A stretch of 64,000 bases of DNA from Sphingomonas sp. CFBP 8760 (GTDB lineage: Bacteria; Pseudomonadota; Alphaproteobacteria; Sphingomonadales; Sphingomonadaceae): the NCBI RefSeq assembly GCF_014841615.1, contig NZ_JACYUG010000015.1:1-64000 (forward strand). Direction: 5' to 3'. The translations under genes were made by a program, and so were the position numbers. Below are positions 33,696 through 42,131 of the stretch, one piece after another. Numbering within the stretch: the stretch's first letter is position 1; every line of letters begins with the position of its first letter. The notes beneath the pieces were generated by a model that saw nothing but the letters and a program-made list of their open reading frames with translations, had not been told where the DNA came from and searched no databases.

Positions 33696-34472
33696 ATGGC
33701 CGACTACGAAACCCTGATCGTCGAACGGCGCGACCGCGTCACGCTCGTCACGCTCAACCGGCCGCAGGCGCTCAACGCGCTGAACGCGCAGGTGCTGGAC
33801 GATCTGTTGAGCGTGATGGCCGCGCTCGATGCCGACCCGTCGCAGGGCTGCGCGGTCATCACCGGGTCGCCCAAGGCGTTCGCGGCCGGCGCCGACATCA
33901 AGGAGATGCAGGCCCAGGGCTTCGCCGACATGTACGGCCATGATTTCTTCGCCGGCTGGGACCGGTTCACCCGCACGCGCAAGCCGGTGATCGCGGCGGT
34001 GGCGGGCTATGCGCTGGGCGGCGGCTGCGAGCTGGCGATGATGTGCGACTTCATCCTGGCCGCCGACACCGCGAAGTTCGGTCAGCCGGAAATCAAGCTC
34101 GCCGTCTCCCCCGGCATGGGCGGGTCGCAGCGGCTGGCCCGCGCGGTCGGCAAGGCGAAGGCGATGGAGATGTGCCTGACCGGCCGGATGATGGACGCCG
34201 ACGAGGCGGAACGCGCCGGGCTGGTCAGCCGCGTGATCCCCGCCGCCGATCTGGTCGAGGAGGCGGTGAAGACCGCCGCCGCCATCGCCGCCATGGCCCC
34301 GCTCGCGGTGCTGGCGAACAAGGAGATGGTCAACATGGCGTTCGAAACCGGGCTGGCGGCGGGCGTGCAGTTCGAACGTCGCCTGTTCCACGGCCTGTTC
34401 GGCACCGCCGACCAGAGCGAGGGCATGGCCGCCTTTGTCGAGAAGCGCGCCGGTGCGTGGACGGGGAAATAG
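33696..34472 (+). CDS. Enoyl-CoA hydratase
   Basis: This 258-residue crotonase-family enzyme has the two oxyanion-hole loops ([12 protein letters not shown] and [13 protein letters not shown]) and the catalytic Glu region [20 protein letters not shown]. The second catalytic Glu position lies in the [17 protein letters not shown] stretch nearby. It would hydrate methacrylyl-CoA to 3-hydroxyisobutyryl-CoA, the step before the adjacent hydrolase. The ribosome site is AGAGGAAATACCGC. Length and layout are normal for the family. Confidence 0.93.
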   Translation: MADYETLIVERRDRVTLVTLNRPQALNALNAQVLDDLLSVMAALDADPSQGCAVITGSPKAFAAGADIKEMQAQGFADMYGHDFFAGWDRFTRTRKPVIAAVAGYALGGGCELAMMCDFILAADTAKFGQPEIKLAVSPGMGGSQRLARAVGKAKAMEMCLTGRMMDADEAERAGLVSRVIPAADLVEEAVKTAAAIAAMAPLAVLANKEMVNMAFETGLAAGVQFERRLFHGLFGTADQSEGMAAFVEKRAGAWTGK

Positions 34473-34541
34473 CACGCGATGATCTGGCCGGCCTTCGTGC
34501 TGGCTGCGCCGGGACCATAAGAACAGGAAGAGGATGAACTG

Positions 34542-35426
34542 ATGGTACGCATCGCCTTTATCGGGCTCGGCAACATGGGCAGCGGCATGGCCGCTAATCT
34601 GGCGAAGGCGGGTCACGCGGTCCACGCCTTCGACCTGTCCGCCGACGCGCTTGCCCGCGCCGAGGCCGCCGGCTGCACCGCCGCCGCCAGCGCGGTGGCG
34701 GCGGCGGACGGTGCCGAGGCGGTCGTCACCATGCTGCCCGCCGGCCGCCACGTCGCCGAGGTCTATGCGGCGCTGTTCCCGGTGCTGGCGGGCAACGCGC
34801 TGCTGATCGACTGTTCGACGATCGACGTCGCCACCGCGCGGGCGGTCGCCGGCGATGCCGCCGCGCGCGGGCTGGTCGCGGTCGATGCGCCGGTATCGGG
34901 CGGGATCGCGGCGGCGGCGGCGGGCACGCTCACCTTCATGGTCGGCGGCGACGACGACGGGTTCGCCCGCGCGGAGCCGATCCTGTCGCAGATGGGCAAG
35001 GCGGTGATCCGCGCCGGCGGCAACGGCGCGGGGCAGGCGGCCAAGATGTGCAACAACATGATCCTCGGCGCGACGATGGTCGCGACGTGCGAGGCGTTCG
35101 TGCTGGCGGAACGGCTGGGGCTCGACGCGCAGGCGTTCTACGACATCGCCAGCGTCTCGTCGGGGCAGAGCTGGTCGATGACCAGCTACTGCCCGGTGCC
35201 CGGCGTCGGCCCCGTCACCCCCGCCGACAACGACTATCGCGGCGGTTTCGCGACCGCGCTGATGCTGAAGGACCTGCGCCTCGCCACCGACGCCGCGGCG
35301 GACGCGGGCAGCCCCGTGCCGATGGGCGACCGCGCCCGCGACCTGTACGAGGCGCTGGCCGCCGCCGGCGAGGGCGACCGAGACTTCTCCGCGATGCGCC
35401 CGTTCCTGCGCAATGGCCGGCAATAA
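34542..35426 (+). CDS. mmsB: 3-hydroxyisobutyrate dehydrogenase
   Basis: This 294-residue beta-hydroxyacid dehydrogenase has the N-terminal signature FIGLGNMGSGMAANLAKAGH (NAD(P) loop), the substrate-binding DAPVSGGIAAAAAGTLTFMV motif and the catalytic Lys in GQAAKMCNNM. The all-helical C-terminal domain ends in a DRDFSAMRPFL-type segment. It oxidises 3-hydroxyisobutyrate to methylmalonate semialdehyde, which MmsA then consumes, so the operon encodes the isobutyryl-CoA to propionyl-CoA route. It starts 70 bases after the hydratase with an AGGAAGAGG site. A 77-bp palindromic repeat follows its stop directly. Confidence 0.95.
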   Translation: MVRIAFIGLGNMGSGMAANLAKAGHAVHAFDLSADALARAEAAGCTAAASAVAAADGAEAVVTMLPAGRHVAEVYAALFPVLAGNALLIDCSTIDVATARAVAGDAAARGLVAVDAPVSGGIAAAAAGTLTFMVGGDDDGFARAEPILSQMGKAVIRAGGNGAGQAAKMCNNMILGATMVATCEAFVLAERLGLDAQAFYDIASVSSGQSWSMTSYCPVPGVGPVTPADNDYRGGFATALMLKDLRLATDAAADAGSPVPMGDRARDLYEALAAAGEGDRDFSAMRPFLRNGRQ

Positions 35427-35429
35427 ATC

Positions 35430-35506
35430 CGTCATGGCGAGCGCAGCGAAGCAATCCAGGGCGTCCTGGTCCGGCACTGGATTGCTTCGCTGCGCTCGCA
35501 ATGACG
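35430..35506. repeat. 77-bp dispersed palindromic repeat, copy 1
   Basis: The arms at 35430-35459 and 35477-35506 are 30 bases long with one mismatch (CGTCATGGCGAGCGCAGCGA against CGTCATTGCGAGCGCAGCGA, then AGCAATCCAG in both), around a 17-base spacer GGCGTCCTGGTCCGGCA. It begins four bases after the mmsB stop. A nearly identical copy is at 53201 and degenerate ones at 53620 and 54247. Confidence 0.9.
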
Positions 35507-35582
35507 AATCAAGCTATCGTCGTCCCGTGCTTTTCGGGCGGGTATAACGTCGAAGCCGGCACGATACCGCATGGAGGCCCCC

Positions 35583-36818
35583 TTGCCCAATCCCCATTAC
35601 GACATCCTGATCGTCGGCGCCGGCCATGGCGGGGCGGGGGCGGCGATCGCGCTGCGCCAGCGGGGCTTCGACGGCACGATCGCGCTGCTCGGCGACGAGG
35701 ATGCGCTGCCCTATGAACGCCCGCCGCTGTCGAAGGAGTATCTGGCCGGCGACAAGCCGTTCGAGCGCATCCTGCTCCGCCCCGCCGCCTTCTGGACGGA
35801 CCGGGCGATCGCGCTGCTGCCCGGCCGCACCGTCGTGGCGGTCGATGCCGATGGCCACCGCGTCACCACCGCCGACGGCACCACCATCGGCTATCGCCAC
35901 CTGATCTGGGCGACCGGCGGCGCGCCGCGCCGGCTGGCCTGTGCGGGCCACGATCTGTGCGGCGTCCACGGCGTGCGGACCCGCGCCGATGTCGACCGGA
36001 TGATCGCCGAACTGCCCACCGTTACGCAGGTGGTGGTGATCGGCGGCGGCTATATCGGGCTGGAGGCGGCGGCGGTGCTGACCAAGCTGGGCAAGCCGGT
36101 GACGGTGCTGGAGGCGCTGCCCCGCGTGCTGGCGCGCGTCGCGGGCGAACCCCTGTCCCGCTTCTACGAGGCGGAGCACCGCGCCCACGGCGTCGACCTG
36201 CGCACCGGCGTCGCGGTGGCGTGTATCGAGGAACGCGACGGCGCGGCCTCCGGCGTCCGGCTGGCCGATGGCAGCGTGCTGGCGGCGGACATGGTGATCG
36301 TCGGCATCGGCATCGTCCCCGCGGTCGACCCGCTGATCGTGGCGGGTGCGGCGGGGCAGGCGGGTGGCGTGATGGTGGATGCGCAGTGCCGCACGACCCT
36401 GCCCGATATCGTTGCGATCGGGGATTGCGCCGCCCATGCCAACGCCTTTGCCGGCGGTGCCACGATCCGGCTGGAATCGGTGCAGAACGCCAGCGATCAG
36501 GCGATGGTGGTGGCCAGGACGCTGACCGGTACCCCCGAACCCTATCACGCGGTGCCGTGGTTCTGGTCGAACCAGTACGACCTGAAGCTGCAGACGGTCG
36601 GCCTCTCCACCGGCCACGACGCCACCGTCCTCCGCGGCGATCCGGCGACGCGCAGCTTCTCGCTGGTCTATTTCCGCGCCGGCCGCGTCATCGCCCTCGA
36701 CTGCGTCAATCGCGTCCGCGACTATGTACAGGGTCGCGCGCTGGTGACCGGCGCCGTCATGGCGGATCCGGCGGCCGTCGCCGATCCCGCACGGGATTTG
36801 AAGACGCTGATCCAATAG
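35583..36818 (+). CDS. FAD/NAD-dependent ferredoxin reductase-like protein
   Basis: This ~411-residue flavoprotein has [20 protein letters not shown] (FAD loop), [12 protein letters not shown] (typical of ferredoxin reductases of the RhdA/ThcD type), [20 protein letters not shown] (NAD loop), [13 protein letters not shown] and a C-terminal reductase domain with [16 protein letters not shown]. It should pass electrons from NADH to a ferredoxin serving a monooxygenase, but no partner is encoded nearby. The first ATG (35571) has no ribosome site, whereas GGAGG lies five bases before an in-frame TTG at 35583, which is therefore preferred; the difference is four residues. Confidence 0.9.
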   Translation: MPNPHYDILIVGAGHGGAGAAIALRQRGFDGTIALLGDEDALPYERPPLSKEYLAGDKPFERILLRPAAFWTDRAIALLPGRTVVAVDADGHRVTTADGTTIGYRHLIWATGGAPRRLACAGHDLCGVHGVRTRADVDRMIAELPTVTQVVVIGGGYIGLEAAAVLTKLGKPVTVLEALPRVLARVAGEPLSRFYEAEHRAHGVDLRTGVAVACIEERDGAASGVRLADGSVLAADMVIVGIGIVPAVDPLIVAGAAGQAGGVMVDAQCRTTLPDIVAIGDCAAHANAFAGGATIRLESVQNASDQAMVVARTLTGTPEPYHAVPWFWSNQYDLKLQTVGLSTGHDATVLRGDPATRSFSLVYFRAGRVIALDCVNRVRDYVQGRALVTGAVMADPAAVADPARDLKTLIQ

Positions 36819-36928
36819 ACGGCCGGGTCAGCCGAAAATGCCGGCCGCAGTCGACATAGCGCGGCACCACCTCTCCCAAAAACGATCGGATTTCGAAAGA
36901 GCGGCAGCTTTCCCGACAAATGGTAACG

Positions 36929-37684
36929 TCAGAGAGACCATCCGCCATCGATGACGGTAGCAGCGCCCGTGACGAACCCGCCAAGGTCTGAGCACATCCA
37001 CAGCACCGCCTCGGCGATCTCCTCGGGCTTGCCAAGCCGGCCGACGGGTTCGAGGTCGATCGCCTTCTGAATATCCCCGCCCGTGAAGCGGTCCATCATT
37101 GGCGTCTCGATATTGCCCGGCAGGATGGCATTCACGCGGATGCCTTGCGCAGCGTAATCGAGCGCGGCCGAGCGCGTCAGCCCGATGATAGCGTGCTTGG
37201 ACGCTGCATAGGCCGCGCCGCCTGCGACACCGCGAATGCCCGCACCCGACGACGTATTCACCACCACGCCACTGCCCTGCGCGACCATCTGCGCCAATTC
37301 ATGTTTCATGCAGGTGAAAGTACCGCGCAGGTTGATGTCGAGAATACGGTCCCATTCGTCCATGTGGATTTCGTGAACCGACGCTGCCTTGTTCTCGACT
37401 CCGGCATTGTTGAACGCACAGTCGAGCCGGCCGAACCGCTCAACGGTGCGGGCGATGGCCGTCTCGACTTGCCCTGGTTCGGCCACATCGCACGTCACCG
37501 CCAGCACCTCGCCACCGTTGCGTTCGATCTCGGCGCGTACTTGCTCCAGCGCGTCTTCTGACCGGTCGCTGATTGCGACCTTTGCGCCTTCGCGTGCGAA
37601 GGCAATGGCGGCGGCGCGGCCGATGCCGCTGGCGGCACCGGTGACAAAGGCAACCTTGCCGATGAAACGTTGAGCGTTGGTCAT
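36929..37684 (-). CDS. SDR-family oxidoreductase
   Basis: This 251-residue classical short-chain dehydrogenase has VAFVTGAASGIGRAAAIAFA (cofactor loop), the DCAFNNAGVENKA strand, VVNTSSGAGIRG with the catalytic Ser, and YAASKHAIIG with the catalytic Tyr and Lys. It ends in the usual GFVTGAATVIDGGWSL. The substrate cannot be inferred. It lies 105 bases downstream of a LysR-type gene on the same strand, and both are noticeably less GC-rich than their surroundings. A LysR gene so placed often controls such an enzyme. Confidence 0.88.
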   Translation of the reverse strand: MTNAQRFIGKVAFVTGAASGIGRAAAIAFAREGAKVAISDRSEDALEQVRAEIERNGGEVLAVTCDVAEPGQVETAIARTVERFGRLDCAFNNAGVENKAASVHEIHMDEWDRILDINLRGTFTCMKHELAQMVAQGSGVVVNTSSGAGIRGVAGGAAYAASKHAIIGLTRSAALDYAAQGIRVNAILPGNIETPMMDRFTGGDIQKAIDLEPVGRLGKPEEIAEAVLWMCSDLGGFVTGAATVIDGGWSL

Positions 37685-37789
37685 GTGACGGGTGTCCCGT
37701 ATGCGGTTGATCCGTCATCGAGATAGGTGGAGGAGATGCATCGGTCAGGCCATCCAGGTTTCATCGAACCGATGAACCTCGTTCATCGC

Positions 37790-38710
37790 TCACGACCGCG
37801 TTCCGAGCGGGGCCACTTCGCGGATAAGGTCGATGAGCAGGCGCAGGCCAATCGGAAGCTGTCGGCGGCTGGGATAATAGACGTGAAAACCCGGTCCGCT
37901 CGGTGCCCAATCCGACAAGATGATCTGTAGCGCTCCTTGCGCCACTGCCGGCGCGACGCAGGCTTCGGGAAGATAGGCGCAGCCTTCCCCCGCCGCGGCA
38001 AGCATCAGGCCGAACTGGGTATTATCGATCGTCACCGGTCCCGGCACGTTGATCTCCACCCGATCGCCGCCCCGCTCGAATTCCCAATGGTAGAGCCGGT
38101 CATCGCCGAGCCGAACACGGATACAACGGTGGGCGCGCAAATCCTCCGGGTGCTCCGGAACCCCATACCGGTTGAGGTAGGCCGGGGCGGCGACCACCAC
38201 CCAGCGAAGATCGGCGGACAGGCATTGCGCCACCATATCTTCGGGCACGGTACCGCCATAGCGGATGCCGGCGTCGGCACCGGCCGCAACCACGTCCAGC
38301 ATGTCGTTGGTCACCCGGACATCCACCTCCACGCCCGGATGTCGTTCGGCGAAAATGGGCAGGACCGGGGCGATGAGAAGCGTGCTGGCATGTTCCAGCA
38401 CGTTGAGGCGGATGCGCCCCATGATTTCGCCCATAACCCGATAACGGTTGAGACTGTCGTACGCGGAGCCGATCGCCGACACGGGCCCATCAAGCGCCGC
38501 GAATAACTCCTCGCCGGCCGCCGACAGGGTGACGCTCCGACTCGTACGGTTGAGCAGACGGACGCCAAGGCGCGCCTCCATCGCCTTCAGCGCGTGGCTG
38601 ACCGCTGACGCGCTGACGCCCAGCTCGCGTCCGGCGCGCCGGAAGCTACGCTGTCGGGCAAGGGCCAGAAACGTGGCCGTATCAGCGAGATCGGCGCGAC
38701 CGGCAGGCAT
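37790..38710 (-). CDS. LysR-family transcriptional regulator
   Basis: This 306-residue regulator has an N-terminal winged helix (DTATFLALARQRSFRRAGRE, LGVSASAVSHALKAMEARLG, VRLLNRTSRSVTLS) and a periplasmic-binding-like effector domain (IRYGGTVPEDMVAQCLSADL, LMLAAAGEGCAYLPEACVAP). The ATG at 38710 is preferred over the one at 38728 because TGGAG lies nine bases before it. Its likely target is the SDR gene downstream or its own promoter. Lower GC than neighbours suggests acquisition together with that gene. Confidence 0.92.
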   Translation of the reverse strand: MPAGRADLADTATFLALARQRSFRRAGRELGVSASAVSHALKAMEARLGVRLLNRTSRSVTLSAAGEELFAALDGPVSAIGSAYDSLNRYRVMGEIMGRIRLNVLEHASTLLIAPVLPIFAERHPGVEVDVRVTNDMLDVVAAGADAGIRYGGTVPEDMVAQCLSADLRWVVVAAPAYLNRYGVPEHPEDLRAHRCIRVRLGDDRLYHWEFERGGDRVEINVPGPVTIDNTQFGLMLAAAGEGCAYLPEACVAPAVAQGALQIILSDWAPSGPGFHVYYPSRRQLPIGLRLLIDLIREVAPLGTRS

Positions 38711-38980
38711 TTTGGATTGCTCCAGCAATAGCTTCTACGAAGCGAATGATCCCGCACGGGCCACCGACTTTCTCACAAACGAACCCATTGCGGAACAGTC
38801 GCCCTGCTGATCCTGCTTGAGGGCGCTTGAGGCGTCGGCTTTCCCGAATTGTCGCTCGGAGACGCAGAGACGGGAATGGTCGCGGCGTGCGAATGACGGC
38901 TTTCAGGAATATAGATTTTCAGCCGCAATGTCCGGGTCCGGGCGCTTCCCGCCATTCACCCGCCCGCCCATGCCGCGCCG

Positions 38981-40267
38981 TCACCCGCTCGCCCAGGCCG
39001 CGATGTCGTTCTGCCGCCCGATCAGCGCCAGCCCGTGCGCGATCGATGTCAGTTCGCCACCGGTCGCGATCCGTTCTTCGCCGAACCGGTCCGCGGACAG
39101 CCGGCGGATGCGCGGGGTCAGCGAGGTGCCGCCGGTCAGGAACACGCGGGTGATCGCGGCGTCCCCGGTGCCCGCGGCGGCCAGCGCGCGGTCGACCGTC
39201 TGCTCGATGCGCATGATGTCGGGCGCGATCCATGCCTCGAACGCCGCGCGCGTCACCAGTGCCTCGATCGCCAGCCCCGCGCCCTCGAACCGGAACGTGG
39301 CCTCCTCCGCGGTCGACAGCGCGCGCTTCAGCCGGCCGACCGCGTCGTACAGCTGATAGCCCAGTTCCTGCTCGACCACCGCGATCATCCGCCCGATCGC
39401 CTCGGGATCGATCGCGGCGCGGCGCAGGGTGTCCAGCGCGGCCAGCGTGCGGCGGTTGCGCATCAGGGCAAGGCGCGACCAGTCGGAAAAATCGCTGAAA
39501 TAGCCGCCCGGTATGTCCAGTATCTTGTCGAACGATCGATACTGTCCGCCCTTGCCCAGCATCGGCATCACCAGATGGTCGACGATGCGGGTATCGAACC
39601 GGTCGCCGGCGATGCCGATCCCGGCATGGCCCAGCGGGACGCAGCGCCGCGCCGCGCCCGGCGCCTCGACCCGCACCACCGAGAAATCGCTGGTGCCGCC
39701 GCCGAAATCGGCGACCAGGATCGTGGCGGGGTCGGTCAGCGTCGCGGCATGGCTGAACGCCGCGCCCAGCGGTTCGTAGACATAATGGACCTCCGCCCCC
39801 AGCGACCCGAACACCGCGTCGTAGCGCGCCTTGGCCAGCGCCTCGTCCGGGCGGCTGCCCGCGAACGCCACCGGCCGGCCGACCACGACGCGCGTGGCGC
39901 CCCCGTCCATCGCCCCGCCCGCATGTGCCGCCATCTTCGCGACGAACTGCCGCCCCAGATCCTCGAAGCGCATCCGCCGCTCGAAGATCGTGGCATGCTC
40001 GAAACTGGCGCTGGCGGCCACCGACTTGAACGACTGGATGAAGCGGCTGCCTTCCGGAAAGTCGAGATATTCGCGGATCGCCCATGGCCCGGCCGCCACG
40101 CCCAGTCCGCCGGCCTCGTCCCCGTCCTCCCAGAAGCACAAGGCCGACCGGAACACCGCCTCGCCGCCATCGGGGCCGGCGATGGTCACCAGCGCGGCGC
40201 CATCGCCCGAGGCGACGGCGGCGACGGAATTGGTCGTCCCGAAATCGAGGCCCAGCGTTCCGGTCAT
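38981..40267 (-). CDS. yegD: Hsp70-family protein, YegD-like
   Basis: This 428-residue protein is an actin-fold ATPase of the Hsp70 superfamily (LGLDFGTTNSVAAV at the N-terminus; ILVADFGGGTSDFSVV as phosphate-2 motif; RVFLTGGTSLTPRIRRLSAD as adenosine motif). It lacks the substrate-binding domain of DnaK, as in YegD. The longer open frame upstream is out of register with the esterase gene and not homologous; the ATG at 40267 overlaps the esterase stop as ATGA, so expression is coupled to it. YegD-like chaperones have no defined client. Confidence 0.9.
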   Translation of the reverse strand: MTGTLGLDFGTTNSVAAVASGDGAALVTIAGPDGGEAVFRSALCFWEDGDEAGGLGVAAGPWAIREYLDFPEGSRFIQSFKSVAASASFEHATIFERRMRFEDLGRQFVAKMAAHAGGAMDGGATRVVVGRPVAFAGSRPDEALAKARYDAVFGSLGAEVHYVYEPLGAAFSHAATLTDPATILVADFGGGTSDFSVVRVEAPGAARRCVPLGHAGIGIAGDRFDTRIVDHLVMPMLGKGGQYRSFDKILDIPGGYFSDFSDWSRLALMRNRRTLAALDTLRRAAIDPEAIGRMIAVVEQELGYQLYDAVGRLKRALSTAEEATFRFEGAGLAIEALVTRAAFEAWIAPDIMRIEQTVDRALAAAGTGDAAITRVFLTGGTSLTPRIRRLSADRFGEERIATGGELTSIAHGLALIGRQNDIAAWASG

Positions 40268-41835
40268 CGCCGCGGTGCCGCCATCAGTGGCGTCATCGCG
40301 ACATGGCGATCCTGTTCGGGAAAGGGGCGGGCGGCGGTGTCGACGTCGATCACCTGCCGCATGATCGGCGATCCGTCCGCCGGGGCGACCGGCCAGCGGG
40401 GCAGGCCGGTGGCGTCGGGATCGCCCGTTCTGACGAAGGCGGTCCAGTATCCGCTCATCACCTGCGACACGCGGCGATCCTCGTCGGTCCAGGCATAGGC
40501 GGGGTTGGTGGTCAGGTTGGCCAGCGCATATTCGATCTCGGCGCTGTGCACCGCGCCCCATGGTGCGGGTCGGCCGCTGGTGTCGTCCACTGCCCGCGGC
40601 CGGACGCGACGATATTCGTAGAGCCAGGTCGGCGCGCCGCTGCGCCGGTGCAGGTCGAACCATCGCCAGGTCGGCCAGCCCAGGAACCGGTCGCTCGCCA
40701 GGGCGGTGGCGGCGGCCACGACCTGCGTGTCGTCGGCCACGGGATAGCGTGCCGCGACCGTCCCCGCCTGGTCACCATATAGCCGCACCAGCGCGGCGCG
40801 ATAGTTTGCCACGGTCGGCGCCGCGTCGCCCAGCACCGCGCGATGGTCCGCCTCCTGCGAGTTGGTGCCGACCAGCAGCGGCACCCGCGCCTGCCGCCCG
40901 TTCGCGAAGGTCGCCTCCACCGGCTCGACCAGCATCGTGCCGTCGATCGTGGGCGAGAAGCGCGCCGGCGCGGTGCCTTGCGCCGCAAGCAGGCGATCCG
41001 CCGGGATCGCCCGCAATGCCGCCAGCGTTGGGGCCGCCAGCGCATCGCCGAACGCCTTGCCCTGCGCCTCGGCATCGACCAGCGGCATAGCCCCGACGCC
41101 GCCGATCAGCGCGCCGCTTTCCCCGATCGCGCCGGCGATATGGCGGCGGGTGAGGGGGGAGGCCATCAGCGCGCTGACCGACATCGATCCCGCGCTTTCG
41201 CCGCCGATCGTCACCCGCCGGGGGTCGCCCCCGAAGGCGGCGATGTTGCGACGCACCCATGCCAGCGCCGCCGCCTGATCCAGCAATCCGAAATTGCCGG
41301 CGCCCCGTCTGCGCCCCTGTGCCGTCAGCGCGGGGTGCGCCAGGAAGCCGAACACGCCCAGCCGGTGGTTGGCGGTCACCACCACCATGCCACGCGCCGC
41401 CAGCGCCGCGCCGTCATAGCGTTTCTCGGAGCCGTCACCCGCCTGGAACCCGCCGCCATGGATATAGAACAGCACCGGCAACCGCCCGCCGCCCTTCGGC
41501 CGCGTCGCCGGGGTCCAGACGTTCAGATAAAGGCAATCCTCGGCCGGCGGCGGCGACCGGAACGCCATGTCGCGATAGAGCGGCAGCTGCATGCACCGCG
41601 CCCCGAATGCCGCGGCGCTGCGTACCCCCGGCCAGCGTGACACTCGTTGCGGCGCCTGCCACCGCAATTCGCCGACCGGGGCGGCGGCGAAGCGGATGCC
41701 GAGATACCGCTCGGTCCCGTCGTCTCCCACCGACCCCGCGAGCATGCCACCCTCCACCCTGATACGCGGTGGCTCCTGTCCATGCGCCGCACCGGCACCC
41801 AGCGTCAGCAGCACCGCGATGATGGCCTTGCGCAT
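40264..41835 (-). CDS. Type-B carboxylesterase, exported
   Basis: This 523-residue alpha/beta hydrolase of the carboxylesterase type-B family has a signal peptide (MRKAIIAVLLTLGAGAAHGQ), the EDCLYLNVWTP motif, the oxyanion HGGGF loop, and the nucleophile in GGESAGSMSV (Ser214). The C-terminal part contains HSAEIEYALANL for the catalytic His region. It should hydrolyse esters in the periplasm. The ATG at 41835 follows GGGGAGGATCG; the longer frame has no signal peptide. It is the first gene of a two-gene unit with the Hsp70-like gene. Confidence 0.92.
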   Translation of the reverse strand: MRKAIIAVLLTLGAGAAHGQEPPRIRVEGGMLAGSVGDDGTERYLGIRFAAAPVGELRWQAPQRVSRWPGVRSAAAFGARCMQLPLYRDMAFRSPPPAEDCLYLNVWTPATRPKGGGRLPVLFYIHGGGFQAGDGSEKRYDGAALAARGMVVVTANHRLGVFGFLAHPALTAQGRRRGAGNFGLLDQAAALAWVRRNIAAFGGDPRRVTIGGESAGSMSVSALMASPLTRRHIAGAIGESGALIGGVGAMPLVDAEAQGKAFGDALAAPTLAALRAIPADRLLAAQGTAPARFSPTIDGTMLVEPVEATFANGRQARVPLLVGTNSQEADHRAVLGDAAPTVANYRAALVRLYGDQAGTVAARYPVADDTQVVAAATALASDRFLGWPTWRWFDLHRRSGAPTWLYEYRRVRPRAVDDTSGRPAPWGAVHSAEIEYALANLTTNPAYAWTDEDRRVSQVMSGYWTAFVRTGDPDATGLPRWPVAPADGSPIMRQVIDVDTAARPFPEQDRHVAMTPLMAAPRR

Positions 41836-42131
41836 CGATCCTCCCCTTGCCCGCGCCGGACGGTCCGGCAGCACGGCAGTTAAGTCGCGCTTCGCCGGAC
41901 AGATCAAGGGCGATCAGTGCCGAGGCAGTATCGGGCCCATACTGACATACGTTGCAGAAAAGAGACAGTTTTTCGAAATGCGATGGCCTGAAGCGGCATC
42001 GCTTTACAAAAATCCGACAGCTATCCATCCCTTTGTCATTGGTCCGCAGCCTTTGATTGGCCGAGCGGCGACATATTTCGGGACCGTAACGTCAAATAGG
42101 CGGCGGTGGCGACACGGTAAGGGAAGCATCA

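Noticed and set aside
32214..35501. A 1095-codon minus-strand frame over the valine operon
   Set aside because: It covers four recognised enzyme genes in antisense and has shadow-type composition.
38981..40663. A longer start for the Hsp70-like protein at 40663
   Set aside because: The extra 132 residues are the esterase gene read in another frame; the ATGA start at 40267 gives the canonical LGLDFGTTNS N-terminus.
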